From assembly GCA_949152475.1 (NCBI GenBank), contig OX424560.1, forward strand, positions 42,300,719 to 42,364,718: a stretch of 64,000 nucleotides of DNA. Direction: 5' to 3'. Source of the stretch: Terebella lapidaria (lineage: Eukaryota > Annelida > Polychaeta > Terebellida > Terebellidae). Shown here one piece after another: positions 40,601 through 51,800 of the stretch (the first letter of the stretch is position 1; each line of letters begins with the position of its first letter). The position numbers and the translations under genes were made by a program. Below the pieces are notes generated by a model that searched no databases, was not told the origin of the DNA, and saw only the letters and a list, made by a program, of their open reading frames with translations.

Positions 40601-43600
40601 GGGTCGGATGTGTGGAAAACATGTTCTGTAAGGGTCGGGTATGTGGGGAACGTGTTCTGTAAGGGTCGGGTGTGTGGGGAACATGTTCTGTAAGGGTCGG
40701 GTGTGTGGAGAACATGTTTTGTAAGGGTCGGGTGTGTGGAGAACATGTTCTGTAAGGGTCGGGTGTGTGGAAAACATGTTCTGTAAGGGTCGGGTATGTG
40801 GGGAACGTGTTCTGTAAGGGTCGGGTGTGTGGGGAACATGTTCTGTAAGGGTCGGGTGTGTGGAGAACATGTTATGTAAGGGTCGGGTGTGTGGAGAACA
40901 TGTTCTGTAAGGGTCGGGTGTGTGGAGAACATGTTATGTAAGGGTTGGGTGTGTAGGGAACATGTTATGTAAGGGTCGGGTGTGTGGAGGACATGTTCTC
41001 TAAGGGTCGGGTGTGTGGGGAACATGTTCTGTAAGGGTCGGGTGTGTGCGGAACATGTTATGTAAGGGTCGGGTGTGTGGAGAACATGTTATGTAAGGGT
41101 CGGCTGTGTGGAGGACATGTTCTGTAAGGGTCGGGTGTGTGGGGAACATGTTATGTAAGGGTCGGGTGTGTGAAGGACATGTTCTGTAAGGGTCGGGTGT
41201 GTGGAGGACATGTTCAGTGAGGGTCAAGTGTATGGAGAACATGTTATGCAAGGGTCGGGTGTGTGGAGGACATGTTCTGTAAGGGTCGGGTGTGTGGAGA
41301 ACATGTTATGTAAGGGTCGGGTGTGTGGGGAACATGTTATGTAAGGGTCGGGTGTGTGGAGAACATGTTATGTAAGGGTCGGGTGTGTGGAGAACATGTT
41401 CTGTAAGGGTCGGGTGTTTAGGACATATTCTGTGAGTGTCGGGTGTGTGGAGAACATGTTATGTAAGGGTCGGGTGTGTGGGGAACATGTTATGTAAGGG
41501 TCGGGTGTGTGGAGAACATGTTATGTAAGGGTCGGGTGTGTGGGGAACATGTTATGTAAGGGTCGGGTGTGTGGAGAACATGTTATGTAAGGGTCGGGTG
41601 TGTGGGGAACATGTTATGTAAGGGTCGGGTGTGTGGAGGACATGTTCTGTAATGGTCGGGTGTGTGGAGAACATGTTCTGTAAGGGTCGGGTGTGTGGAG
41701 GACATGTTCTGTAAGGGTCGGGTGTGTGGAATAAATGTTCTGTAAGGGTTGGGTGTGTGGAGAACATGTTATGTAAGGGTCGGTGTGTGGAGAACATGTT
41801 CTGTAAGTGTCTGGTGTGTGGAGAACATGTTATGTAAGGGTCGGGTGTGTGGAATACATGTTATGTAAGGGTCGGTTGTGTGGAGAACATGTTCTGTAAG
41901 GGTCGGGTGTGTGGAGCACATGTTCTGTGAGGGCCGGGTGGCTGGGGAACATGTTCTGTAAGGGTCGGGTGTGTGGAGAACATGTTCTGTAAGGGTCGGG
42001 TGTGTGGGGAACATGTTATGTAAGGTTCGGGTGTGTGGAATACATGTTATGTAAGGGTCGGTTGTGTGGAGAACATGTTCTGTAAGGGTAGGGTGTGTGG
42101 AGCACATGTTCTGTGAGGGCCGGGTGGGTGGGGAACATGTTATGTAAGGGTCGGGTGTGTGGAGGACATGTTCTGTAAGGGTCGCTTGTGTGGAGAACAT
42201 GTTCTGTAAGGGTCGGGTGTGTGGGGAACATGTTATGTAAGGGTCGGGTGTGTGGAGAACATGTTCTGTAAGGGTCGGGTGTGTGGGGAACATGTTCTGT
42301 AAGGGTCGGGTGTGTGGGGAACATGTTATGTAAGGGTCGGGTGTGTGGAGGACATGTTCTGTAAGGGTCGGGTGTGTGGAGGACATGTTCTGTAAGGGTC
42401 GGGTGTGTGGAGGACATGTTATGTAAGGGTCGGGTGTGTGGAATACATGTTCTGTAAGGGTCGGGTGTGTGGAGAACATGTTCTGTAAGGGTCGGGTGTG
42501 TGGGGAACATGTTATGTAAGGGTCGGGTGTGTGGAGAACATGTTATGTAAGGGTCGGGTGTGTGGAAAACATGTTCTGTAAGGGTCGGGTGTGTGGAGGA
42601 CATGTTCTGTAAGGGTCGGGTGTGTGGAGCACATGTTCTGTGAGGGCCGGGTGGGTGGGGAACATGTTATGTAAGGGTCGGGTGTGTGGAGGACATGTTC
42701 TGTAAGGGTCGCTTGTGTGGAGAACATGTTCTGTAAGGGTCGGGTGTGTGGGGAACATGTTATGTAAGGGTCGGGTGTGTGGAGAACATGTTCTGTAAGG
42801 GTCGGGTGTGTGGGGAACATGTTCTGTAAGGGTCGGGTGTGTGGGGAACATGTTATGTAAGGGTCGGGTGTGTGGAGGACATGTTCTGTAAGGGTCGGGT
42901 GTGTGGAGGACATGTTCTGTAAGGGTCGGGTGTGTGGAGGACATGTTATGTAAGGGTCGGGTGTGTGGAATACATGTTCTGTAAGGGTCGGGTGTGTGGA
43001 GAACATGTTCTGTAAGGGTCGGGTGTGTGGGGAACATGTTATGTAAGGGTCGGGTGTGTGGAGAACATGTTATGTAAGGGTCGGGTGTGTGGAAAACATG
43101 TTCTGTAAGGGTCGGGTGTGTGGAGGACATGTTCTGTAAGGGTCGGGTGTGTGGGGAACATGTTATGTAAGGGTCGGGTGTGTGGAGAACATGTTATGTA
43201 AGTGTCGTGTGTGTGGGGAACATGTTATTTAAGGGTTGGGTGTGTGGGGAACATGTTCTGTAAGGGTCGGGTGTGTGGAGAACATGTTCTGTAAGGGTCG
43301 GGTGTGTGGGGAACATGTTATGTAAGGGTCGGGTGTGTGGGGAACATGTTCTGTAAGGATCGGTTGTGTGGAGTACATGTTATGTAAGGGTCGGGTGTGT
43401 GGAGAACATGTTCTGTAAGGGTCGGGTGTGTGGGGAACATGTTATGTAAGGGTCGGGTGTGTGGAGGACATGTTCTGTAAGGGTCGGGTGTGTGGGGAAC
43501 ATGTTCTGTAAGGGTCGGGTGTGTGGGGAACATGTTATGTAAGGGTCGGGTGTGTGGAGGACATGTTCTGTAAGGGTCTGGTATGTGGGAACATGTTCTG

Positions 43601-44199
43601 TAAGGGTCGGGTGTGTGGGGAACATGTTATGTAAGGGTCGGGTGTGTGAAGGACATGTTCTGTAAAAGTCGGGTGTGTGGGGAACATGTTATGTAAGGGT
43701 CGGGTGTGTGGGGAACATGTTATGTAAGGGTAGGGTGTGTGAAGGACATGTTCTGTAAAAGTCGGGTGTGTGGGGAACATGTTATGTAAGGGTCGGGTGT
43801 GTGGGGAACATGTTATGTAAGGGTAGGGTGTGTGGGGAACATGTTATGTAAGGGTCGGGTGTGTGAAGGACATGTTCTGTAAAAGTCAGGTGTGTGGAGG
43901 ACATGTTCAGTGAGGGTCGGGTGTATGGAGAACATGTTATGCAAGGGTCGGGTGTGTGGAGGACATGTTCTGTAAGGGTCGGGTGTGTGGAGGACATGTT
44001 ATGTAAGGGTCGGGTGTGTGGGGAACATGTTATGTAAGGGTCGGGTGTGTGGAGGACATGTTCTGTAAGGGTCGGGTGTGTGGGGAACATGTTCTGTAAG
44101 GGTCGGGTGTGTGGAGGACATGTTATGTAAGGGTCGGGTGTGTGGGGAACATGTTATGTAAGGGTCGGGTGTGTGGGGAACATGTTATGCAAGGGTCGG

Positions 44200-47100
44200 G
44201 TGTGTGGGGAACATGTTATGTAAGGGTCGGGTGTGTGGAGGACATGTTCTGTAAGGGTCGGGTGTGTGGGGGACATGTTCTGTAAGGGTCGGGTGTGTGG
44301 GGGACATGTTCTGTAAGGGTCGGGTGTGTGGGGAACATGTTATGTAAGGGTCGGGTGTGTTGAGAACATGTTATGTAAGGGTCGGTTGTGTGGAGAACAG
44401 GTTCTGTAAGGGTCGGGTGTGTGGAGGACATGTTCTGTAAGGGTCGGGTGTGTGGAGAACATGTTCTGTAAGGGTCGGGTGTGTGGAGAACATGTTCTGT
44501 AAGGGTCGGGTATGTGGAGAACATGTTCTGTAAGGGTCGGGTGTGTGGGGAACATGTTCTGTAAGGGTCGGGTGTGTGGGGAACATGTTATGTAAGGGTC
44601 GGGTGTGTGGAGGACATGTTCTGTAAGGGTCGGGTGTGTGGGGAACATGTTCTGTAAGGGTCGGGTGTGTGGAAAACATGTTCTGTAAGGGTCGGGTGTG
44701 TGGAGGACATGTTCTGTAAGGGTCGGGTATGTGGAGAACATGTTCTGTAAGGGTCGGGTATGTGGAGAACATGTTCTGTAAGGGTCGGGTGTGTGGGGAA
44801 CATGTTCTGTAAGGGTCGGGTGTGTGGGGAACATGTTATGTAAGGGTCGGGTGTGTGGAGGACATGTTCTGTAAGGGGCGGGTGTGTGGGGAACATGTTC
44901 TGTAAGGGTCGGGTGTGTGGAGGACATGTTCTGTAAGGGTCGGGTATGTGGAGAACATGTTCTGTAATGGTCGGGTGTGTGGGGAACATGTTCTGTAAGG
45001 GTCGGGTATGTGGAGAACATGTTCTGTAAGGGTCGGGTGTGTGGGGGACATGTTCTGTAAGGGTCGGGTGTGTGGGGAACATGTTATGTAAGGGTCGGGT
45101 GTGTGGGGAACATGTTATGTAAGGGTCGGTTGTGTGGAGGACATGTTCTGTAAGGGTCGGGTGGGTGGGGAACATGTTCTGTAAGGGTCGGGTGTGTGGA
45201 GAACATGTTCTGTAAGGGTCAGGTGTGTGGGGGACATGTTCTGTAAGGGTCGGGTGTGTGGGGAAAATGTTATGTAAGGGTCGGGTGTGTGGAGGACATG
45301 TTCTGTAAGGGTCGGGTGGGTGGGGAACATGTTCTGTAAGGGTCGGGTGTGTGGGGAACATGTTCTGTAAGGGTCGGGTGTGTGGGGAACATGTTATGTA
45401 AGGGTCGGGTGGGTGGGGAACATGTTCTGTAAGGGTCGGGTGTGTGCGAAACATGTTCTGTAAGGGTCGGGTGGGTGGAGAACATGTTCTGTAAGGGTCG
45501 GGTGTGTGGGGAACATGTTATGTAAGGGTCGGGTGGGTGGGGAACATGTTCTGTAAGGGTCGGGTGTGTGAGAAACATGTTATGTAAGGGTCGGGTGTGT
45601 GGAATACATGTTATTTAAGGGTCGGTTGTGTGGAGAACATGTTCTGTAAGGGTCGGGTGTGTGGGGAACATGTTATGTAAGGGTCGGGTGTGTGGAATAC
45701 ATGTTATGTAAGGGTCGGTTGTGTGGAGAACATGTTCTGTAAGGGTTGGGTGTGTGGAGCACATGTTCTGTGAGGGCCGGGTGTGTGGGGAACATGTTAT
45801 GTAAGGGTCGGGTGTGTGGAGAACATGTTATCTAAGGGTCGGCTGTGTGGAGAACATGTTCTGTAAGGGTCGGGTGTGTGGGGAACATGTTATGTAAGGG
45901 TCGGGTGTGTGGAGAACATGTTATGTAAGGGTCGGCTGTGTGGAGAACATGTTAGGTAAGGGTCGTGTGTGTGGGGAAGATGTTATGTAGGGGTCGGGTG
46001 TGTGGAGGACATGTTCTGTAAGGGTCGGGTGTGTGGGGAACATGTTATGTAAGGGTTGGGTGTGTGGAGGACATGTTCTGTAAGGGTCGGGTGTGTGGAG
46101 GACATGTTCAGTGAGGGTCGGGTGTATGGAGAACATGTTATGCAAGGGTCGGGTGTGTGGAGGACATGTTCTGTAAGGGTCGGGTATGTGGAGAACATGT
46201 TCTGTAAGGGTCGGGTATGTGGAGAACATGTTCTGTAAGGGTCGGGTGTGTGGGGAACATGTTCTGTAAGGGTCGGGTGTGTGGGGAACATGTTATGTAA
46301 GGGTCGGGTGTGTGGAGGACATGTTCTGTAAGGGGCGGGTGTGTGGGGAACATGTTCTGTAAGGGTCGGGTGTGTGGAAAACATGTTCTGTAAGGGTCGG
46401 GTGTGTGGAGGACATGTTCTGTAAGGGTCGGGTATGTGGAGAACATGTTCTGTAATGGTCGGGTGTGTGGGGAACATGTTCTGTAAGGGTCGGGTATGTG
46501 GAGAACATGTTCTGTAAGGGTCGGGTGTGTGGGGGACATGTTCTGTAAGGGTCGGGTGTGTGGGGAACATGTTATGTAAGGGTCGGGTGTGTGGGGAACA
46601 TGTTATGTAAGGGTCGGTTGTGTGGAGGACATGTTCTGTAAGGGTCGGGTGGGTGGGGAACATGTTCTGTAAGGGTCGGGTGTGTGGAGAACATGTTCTG
46701 TAAGGGTCAGGTGTGTGGGGGACATGTTCTGTAAGGGTCGGGTGTGTGGGGAAAATGTTATGTAAGGGTCGGGTGTGTGGAGGACATGTTCTGTAAGGGT
46801 CGGGTGGGTGGGGAACATGTTCTGTAAGGGTCGGGTGTGTGGGGAACATGTTCTGTAAGGGTCGGGTGTGTGGGGAACATGTTATGTAAGGGTCGGGTGG
46901 GTGGGGAACATGTTCTGTAAGGGTTGGGTGTGTGCGAAACATGTTCTGTAAGGGTCGGGTGGGTGGAGAACATGTTCTGTAAGGGTCGGGTGTGTGGGGA
47001 ACATGTTATGTAAGGGTCGGGTGGGTGGGGAACATGTTCTGTAAGGGTCGGGTGTGTGAGGTGTGTGGGGAACATGTTATGTAAGGGTTGGGTGTGTGGA

Positions 47101-47500
47101 GGACATGTTCTGTAAGGGTCGGGTGTGTGGAGGACATGTTCAGTGAGGGTCGGGTGTATGGAGAACATGTTATGCAAGGGTCGGGTGTGTGGAGGACATG
47201 TTCTGTAAGGGTCGGGTATGTGGAGAACATGTTCTGTAAGGGTCGGGTATGTGGAGAACATGTTCTGTAAGGGTCGGGTGTGTGGGGAACATGTTCTGTA
47301 AGGGTCGGGTGTGTGGGGAACATGTTATGTAAGGGTCGGGTGTATGGAGAACATGTTATGCAAGGGTCGGGTGTGTGGAGGACATGTTCTGTAAGGGTCG
47401 GGTGTGTGGAGAACATGTTCTGTAAGGGTCGGGTGTGTGGAGGACATGTTCTGTAAGGGTCGGGTATGTGGAGAACATGTTATGTAAGGGTCGGGTGTGT
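44200..47500 (+). repeat. Minisatellite right-end blocks at 1.0-1.5 kb spacing
   Basis: The last kilobases of the array contain overlapping short-range duplications. The series with GTTCAGTGAGGG, GTATGGAGAAC and TTATGCAAGGG is seen near 43,908-43,943, 46,109-46,143 and 47,141-47,175. The last two are 1,032 bp apart. Other neighbouring blocks repeat at about 1.3, 1.4 and 1.5 kb. Confidence 0.75.
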
Positions 47501-48213
47501 GGAGAACATGTTCTGTAAGGGTCGGGTGTGTGGGGAACATGTTATGTAAGGGTCGGGTGTGTGGGGGACATGTTCTGTAAGGGTTGGGTGTGTGGGGAAC
47601 ATGTTCTGTAAGGGTCGGGTGTGTGGAGGACATGTTTTGTAAGGGTCGGGTATGTGGGGAACATGTTCTGTAAGGGTCGGGTGTGTGGGGAACATGTTCT
47701 GTAAGGGTCGGGTGTGTGGGGAACATGTTATGTAAGGGTCGGGTGTGTGGAGGACATGTTCTGTAAGGGTCGGGTGTGTGGGGAACATGTTATGTAAGGA
47801 TCGGGTGGGTGGGGAACATGTTCTGTAAGGGTCGGGTGTGTGGGGAACATGTTCTGTAAGGGTCGGGTGTGTGGAGAACATGTTCTGTAAGGGTCGGGTG
47901 GAGAACATGTTCTGTAAAGGTCGGGTGTGTGGGGAACATGTTTTGTAAGGGTCGGGTGTGTGGAATACATGTTCTGTAAGGGTCTGGTGGGTGGGGAACA
48001 TGTTCTGTAAGGGTCGGGTGTGTGAGAAACATGTTCTGTAAGGGTCGGGTGTGTGGGGAACATGTTCTGTAATTGTCGGGTGTGTGGAGGACATGTTCTG
48101 TAAGGGTCGGGTGTGTGGGGGACATGTTCTGTAAGGGTCGGGTGATTGGGGAACATGTTCTGTAAGGGTCGGGTGATTGGGGAACATGTTCTGTAAGTGT
48201 GTGGAGGACATGT

Positions 48214-48780
48214 TTGTGCATGTCAATGTATTTCAGCCTTCAAATGATATCCTGGTATTCAAAGGATGATAACAAGCAGATTATCTGTTTTTGTGATAGT
48301 ATTCCAAAGATAAGTTGTCTACACGTATTCAGCTGCCTGGTTACACAGATGTATATAGATCATATAGATATGAGAGATTCCCTGAAGTACAGGAATTATC
48401 CCAAACATTATGAGAACTGGACGTTGAACAGTTTTAATGTGTATTGCTACAGTTGACTGTTCGGTCCAGGCTGCTCTGAATGTTTATCGAAGTGTAGATA
48501 CCACTCTGAATTCATAATTATGTACTTGCCGACTGGGGTATGACACATTTCATGATCATTTAAAATATTACGGTATTCTGTAGCAAATTCATTATCAGAT
48601 TATTGACAGAATTCTTCAATTATGCATGCCAGTAACAATTTCGTTACTCATACGACTTTTATTATACTCGCTAATATAACGAAATATTAACTTCCTCCTT
48701 GGACGAAATTGGCCTGGTTTAATATTGTAGCAATTAGTTATTCATAGCTGATTTTACAATACTTGTTTTACCATGTGCAG
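48214..48780. other. Unique AT-rich intron sequence
   Basis: Single-copy, AT-rich sequence between the end of the minisatellite and the first recognised exon. It ends in an acceptor context (TTTTACCATGTGCAG) at 48,780. I see no convincing exon in it; an 85-codon open stretch at 48,199-48,456 has no recognisable domain and begins inside the array. Confidence 0.6.
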
Positions 48781-48849
48781 GGCTCCATACCTGGGACAGA
48801 CAAGACCTTGGATGATGTGAACGCTCACTATATAAATGATGGAATTAAG
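48781..48849 (+). CDS. ARHGAP-family exon A (linker)
   Basis: A 69-bp exon, phase 0 at both ends, between acceptor CCATGTGCAG and donor AAG|GTCAGA. It encodes 23 residues (starting GSIPGTDKTL, ending YINDGIK) in the variable region before the PH domain. It lies only 568 bp from the end of the minisatellite. The acceptor and lack of a start codon imply further exons to the left, beyond the array. Support comes from splice sites and phase, not from a domain. Confidence 0.65.
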
Positions 48850-51800
48850 GTCAGAAACCATTAGTCGTCTAGTCTATTTTCATATTTGACATTAACACTT
48901 GAATCGATATCAGATTCTTGGAATGAAGAGCTTGTAAGATATATTACATGATATGACACAATGTCTTAGTGCTTGTTGTTTGGGGTCAGTCTACCCGGTG
49001 TTTATGGAATCACGCCACTGTCCTATTGCCGTTGCTAGGTGCCTGTCGTTAAGGAAGACCGTGTTAGCGGATCATCTGACGATGTTTTCAACCCGGAGGA
49101 GGACACTCACATACAGTCTCTGCAGAACACTTCTCGGGTAAACAGTCTACACAACAAACACTGCACGGGCTTGCTGTAATACGTTCCATGAATATTGTAG
49201 ATGTTTGAGAGGTTTGTAACGTCAGCTAACATGATGGTTTTCAGATCAGAGAAATGCAGACCATGCTGAATCGGACAAAAATATCAGAAAATGGAAAAAA
49301 AGTCAAGTGAGTTTGGTCATTAATGGAATACTCACCACAGCATTGACCTACATAATTAATATATTTGACATACCAGTTGAGTACATGATTTAAAATGGTA
49401 GAAATGATCAAAATTATTATGATAGATAGATAGATAGATAGTTTATTTTGCACATATCAACATTTACAGACGGAAACAGACAACATGATTACATGACATG
49501 TGATGGACACCAGAAAAAAACAATGTCTTATCTAGCTGGTGACCAATGTTACTAACATGAACGCATCTATATAGAATGAACAACAAAATGGAAACGAGAA
49601 CAGTGCATTATGAAAAATGTATCACAACGCCATGAAGTATGACACCCAGAAAAATATATCATGACACAGTATTATGGTAACAATGCTATGGACAATAGTG
49701 ATGAATTTGGTTATTGATTAGACAACATGTAATTTTTTAAAACACCTTTAAAACTGGGTAACGATCTAGCATTCTTGATATCAGAATTAAGATTTTGCCA
49801 CATTTTGCATGCTCTATTGTTCAACAACAAAGATCCATATCGCGTATTTGGTCTGCTGGCCGAGAATAAATTATTTCGAGTAGAATAGTAATTGATCTCT
49901 AAAGGTCTGAAGATAGAGTTAAATATGGGTGGTAGGTAATTATTCATATACTTATAAATCAAAATATACATTTTTATGTTGAAAATGCTGAGTAAATTTA
50001 ACACCCGGAGTTCCTGATACAATGTCGAAGTAGGGTAGCGCCTAGGCTTGTTGTAAAGGGCCTTTAAGATTCTGTTTTGCATAGTCTGTAAGGGTAATAT
50101 TGTACTTTTATTAGCCATGCCGAAAACCTCGATACCATACGATATTCTTGAGTATACAAAGGCAAAATATAACTGTTGCTTAACATTGTCAGGTATATGA
50201 TGTTTAATGTGATGAAATATTCCAGCAAACTACCAACCTATTACATAAGTCGTTGACATGAAGTCTCCATGACAACTTATCATCAATCAAGAGTCCCAAA
50301 TATTTAGTATGATCAGTTCTAGTAATTACATGTTTCCCCATCTCGAAGCTCGAATGACACTCGTGGTCATCGTTTTTGGCATGAAAAATCATGAAATTAG
50401 TTTTACCTAAATGTAAGGTCAGTTTGTTTGTGTCAAACCGTGTTTTTAGTGTTGTCAATGTGGATTTGCTTTTAGAAACTAAGTTTTTACAATTATTATC
50501 ATGTAGGAATAGGAATAAACAATAAGGAAACACTGGGGACCGCACTTTGAATATCGTTAACGTAAATTAAAAATAACAACGGACCTAACACCGAACCTTG
50601 TGGAACTCCCGTGGTAACCGGTAAACTATCAGAACTTACCCCATTTACATACATAACCTGACTTCTACCTGTTAAATAACTAGAAATCAAATCATAACAT
50701 TTACCCCTTATCCCATAATTTAGTAATCTATATTTAAGTATCTTATGGTTTACCGTATCGAAGGCCTTTTTTAGATCTAAGTATAAGCCCAATACATTTT
50801 GTCCTTTATCTAAATGGTTAATAATGTTGTTACTAATTTCTAATAATGCTTGTGTTGTAGAAAATCCTGTCCTAAATCCAAACTGGTAACTAAAAAACAA
50901 CTGGTTTTGTTTACAAAAATTTCTTATACGTTTTTCGATAAGTTTTTCTAACAGTTTGTTTAGACAAGAGAGTAAACTGATTGGACGGTAATTTTCAGGG
51001 AGATTTTTATCCCCCTTCTTGTACAAGGGAATAACTTTTGCTACTTTTAGTGCCGAGGGATATATTCCCATTACAAAACATAGATTAAAAATGTGCACAA
51101 GACTAGAACAGATATATTTGTCCACGGTTTTTATCAGAATATTAGAAATTTCATCTATTCCCGGTGATTTCCCAATCTTTAATTTAGCTATTTCATTCAT
51201 TACTTCAGTTTCATATGTAGGCTGTAAAAAGATACTTGTAGAGTTAGGTAATGACAAATATTGTTTGAAATCCGCACCGTTATCATGTGGGATTTCAGCT
51301 GCAAGGTTAGTTCCTACATTGGCGAAGTATTCATCGAAAGCATTTGAAAGCATTTTTTATCACATGCTATGAATTTATCTTAAACTACAAACAGTAGGAA
51401 CACACAGTGATTTCCGACAGTGTGATAACCTTTGCCGGAAACATCATGTTTGCACTATTTTTTTCTTCACATTTTTGCTTCACATGTCACATATTCACAT
51501 GCACTCATCTTGTTGTGAAACAACAATGAAAGCACGAGTGTTCTGTGACGTCACAATGAAACATCGCGCGATTCAGTCCTTGTAACTTATAACCATGCAA
51601 AAAACGTACAACCACTGTGACATCATAATACAAAGTACTTGACGACCGGGTGATATGCATTGTTTATACTGTTTCCTAGCAACACACATGTTCATGAGGG
51701 TTTTCTACTCAGTAGAACGGATCCTTGGGTACAATCAAAGATTGTAAGAAGTTCTTGCAATCTTTGGTACAATTTCACATTATTTTACAAGCGTTGGGTT

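Larger units (their letters stand above)
1..48213 (+). repeat. 31-bp unit minisatellite, about 1,550 copies
   Basis: A single head-to-tail array of a 31-bp unit fills three quarters of the window and is cut by the left edge. Each unit has a palindromic half with core GAACATGTT(C/A)TGTAAGGG and a G-rich half whose common forms are GTCGGGTGTGTGGAG, GTCGGTTGTGTGGAG and GTCGGGTGGGTGGGG. The commonest polymorphism is C or A directly after ATGTT. Shortened units occur: about 22 bp where GGGTCGGG runs straight into AACATG (for example near 362, 1343, 2170, 7684 and 26098), and a GTGCAAAACATG form (near 12,424, 27,705 and 32,092). The right end decays at 48,190-48,213. It carries no gene. Because 31 is not a multiple of three, translations repeat every 93 bp and the complementary strand is stop-free in units with C at the dimorphic site. 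Regional flavour changes visibly: A-type and GGTTGTG forms dominate 1-11 kb, while C-type and GGGTGGGTGGGG forms are common around 12-16 and 25-36 kb. Confidence 0.98.
49421..51352 (-). mobile_element. 5'-truncated non-LTR retrotransposon (LINE), Jockey/CR1 superfamily
   Basis: A minus-strand LINE remnant about 1.9 kb long holds the reverse transcriptase and the C-terminal region. The endonuclease part is missing, which is the usual outcome of incomplete target-primed copying. The RT part is in at least three frames, so two or more frameshifts have accumulated; one falls near the catalytic FADD/YADD box, which is not readable in the first frame. The 3' end on the minus strand is a short (TATC)n tail, seen as GATA repeats at 49,421-49,441, which suits CR1-like elements that end in microsatellites. 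It lies in the intron between exons C and D, opposite to the host gene. Clade assignment rests on motif style only. Confidence 0.88.

Noticed and set aside
46056-47270. Two identical 60-codon open stretches on the + strand in the array
   Set aside because: They are repeat translations duplicated with a 1,032-bp block; no domain and no independent support.
1-48213. Many open reading frames of 70-656 codons on the minus strand of the array
   Set aside because: They are products of a stop-free repeat unit read in rotating frames. Boundaries fall where a unit has A instead of C at the dimorphic site, units have frame-breaking length changes, and there is no flanking gene structure.
1-48213. CRISPR array
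   Set aside because: Repeats are contiguous without unique spacers, in an animal genomic context.
1-48213. Telomere or subtelomeric repeat (GGGTGTGTGG resembles yeast telomeres)
   Set aside because: The unit is fixed at 31 bp with an unrelated palindromic half, and it lies next to a host gene. No animal telomere motif run is present.
1-48213. Glucocorticoid/androgen response elements from AGAACA...TGTTCT
   Set aside because: The two hexamers touch (AGAACATGTTCT), whereas the receptor site needs a three-base gap.
48199-48456. 85-codon open stretch at the array's right edge
   Set aside because: Starts inside the repeat, shows no domain, and is not bounded by convincing splice sites.
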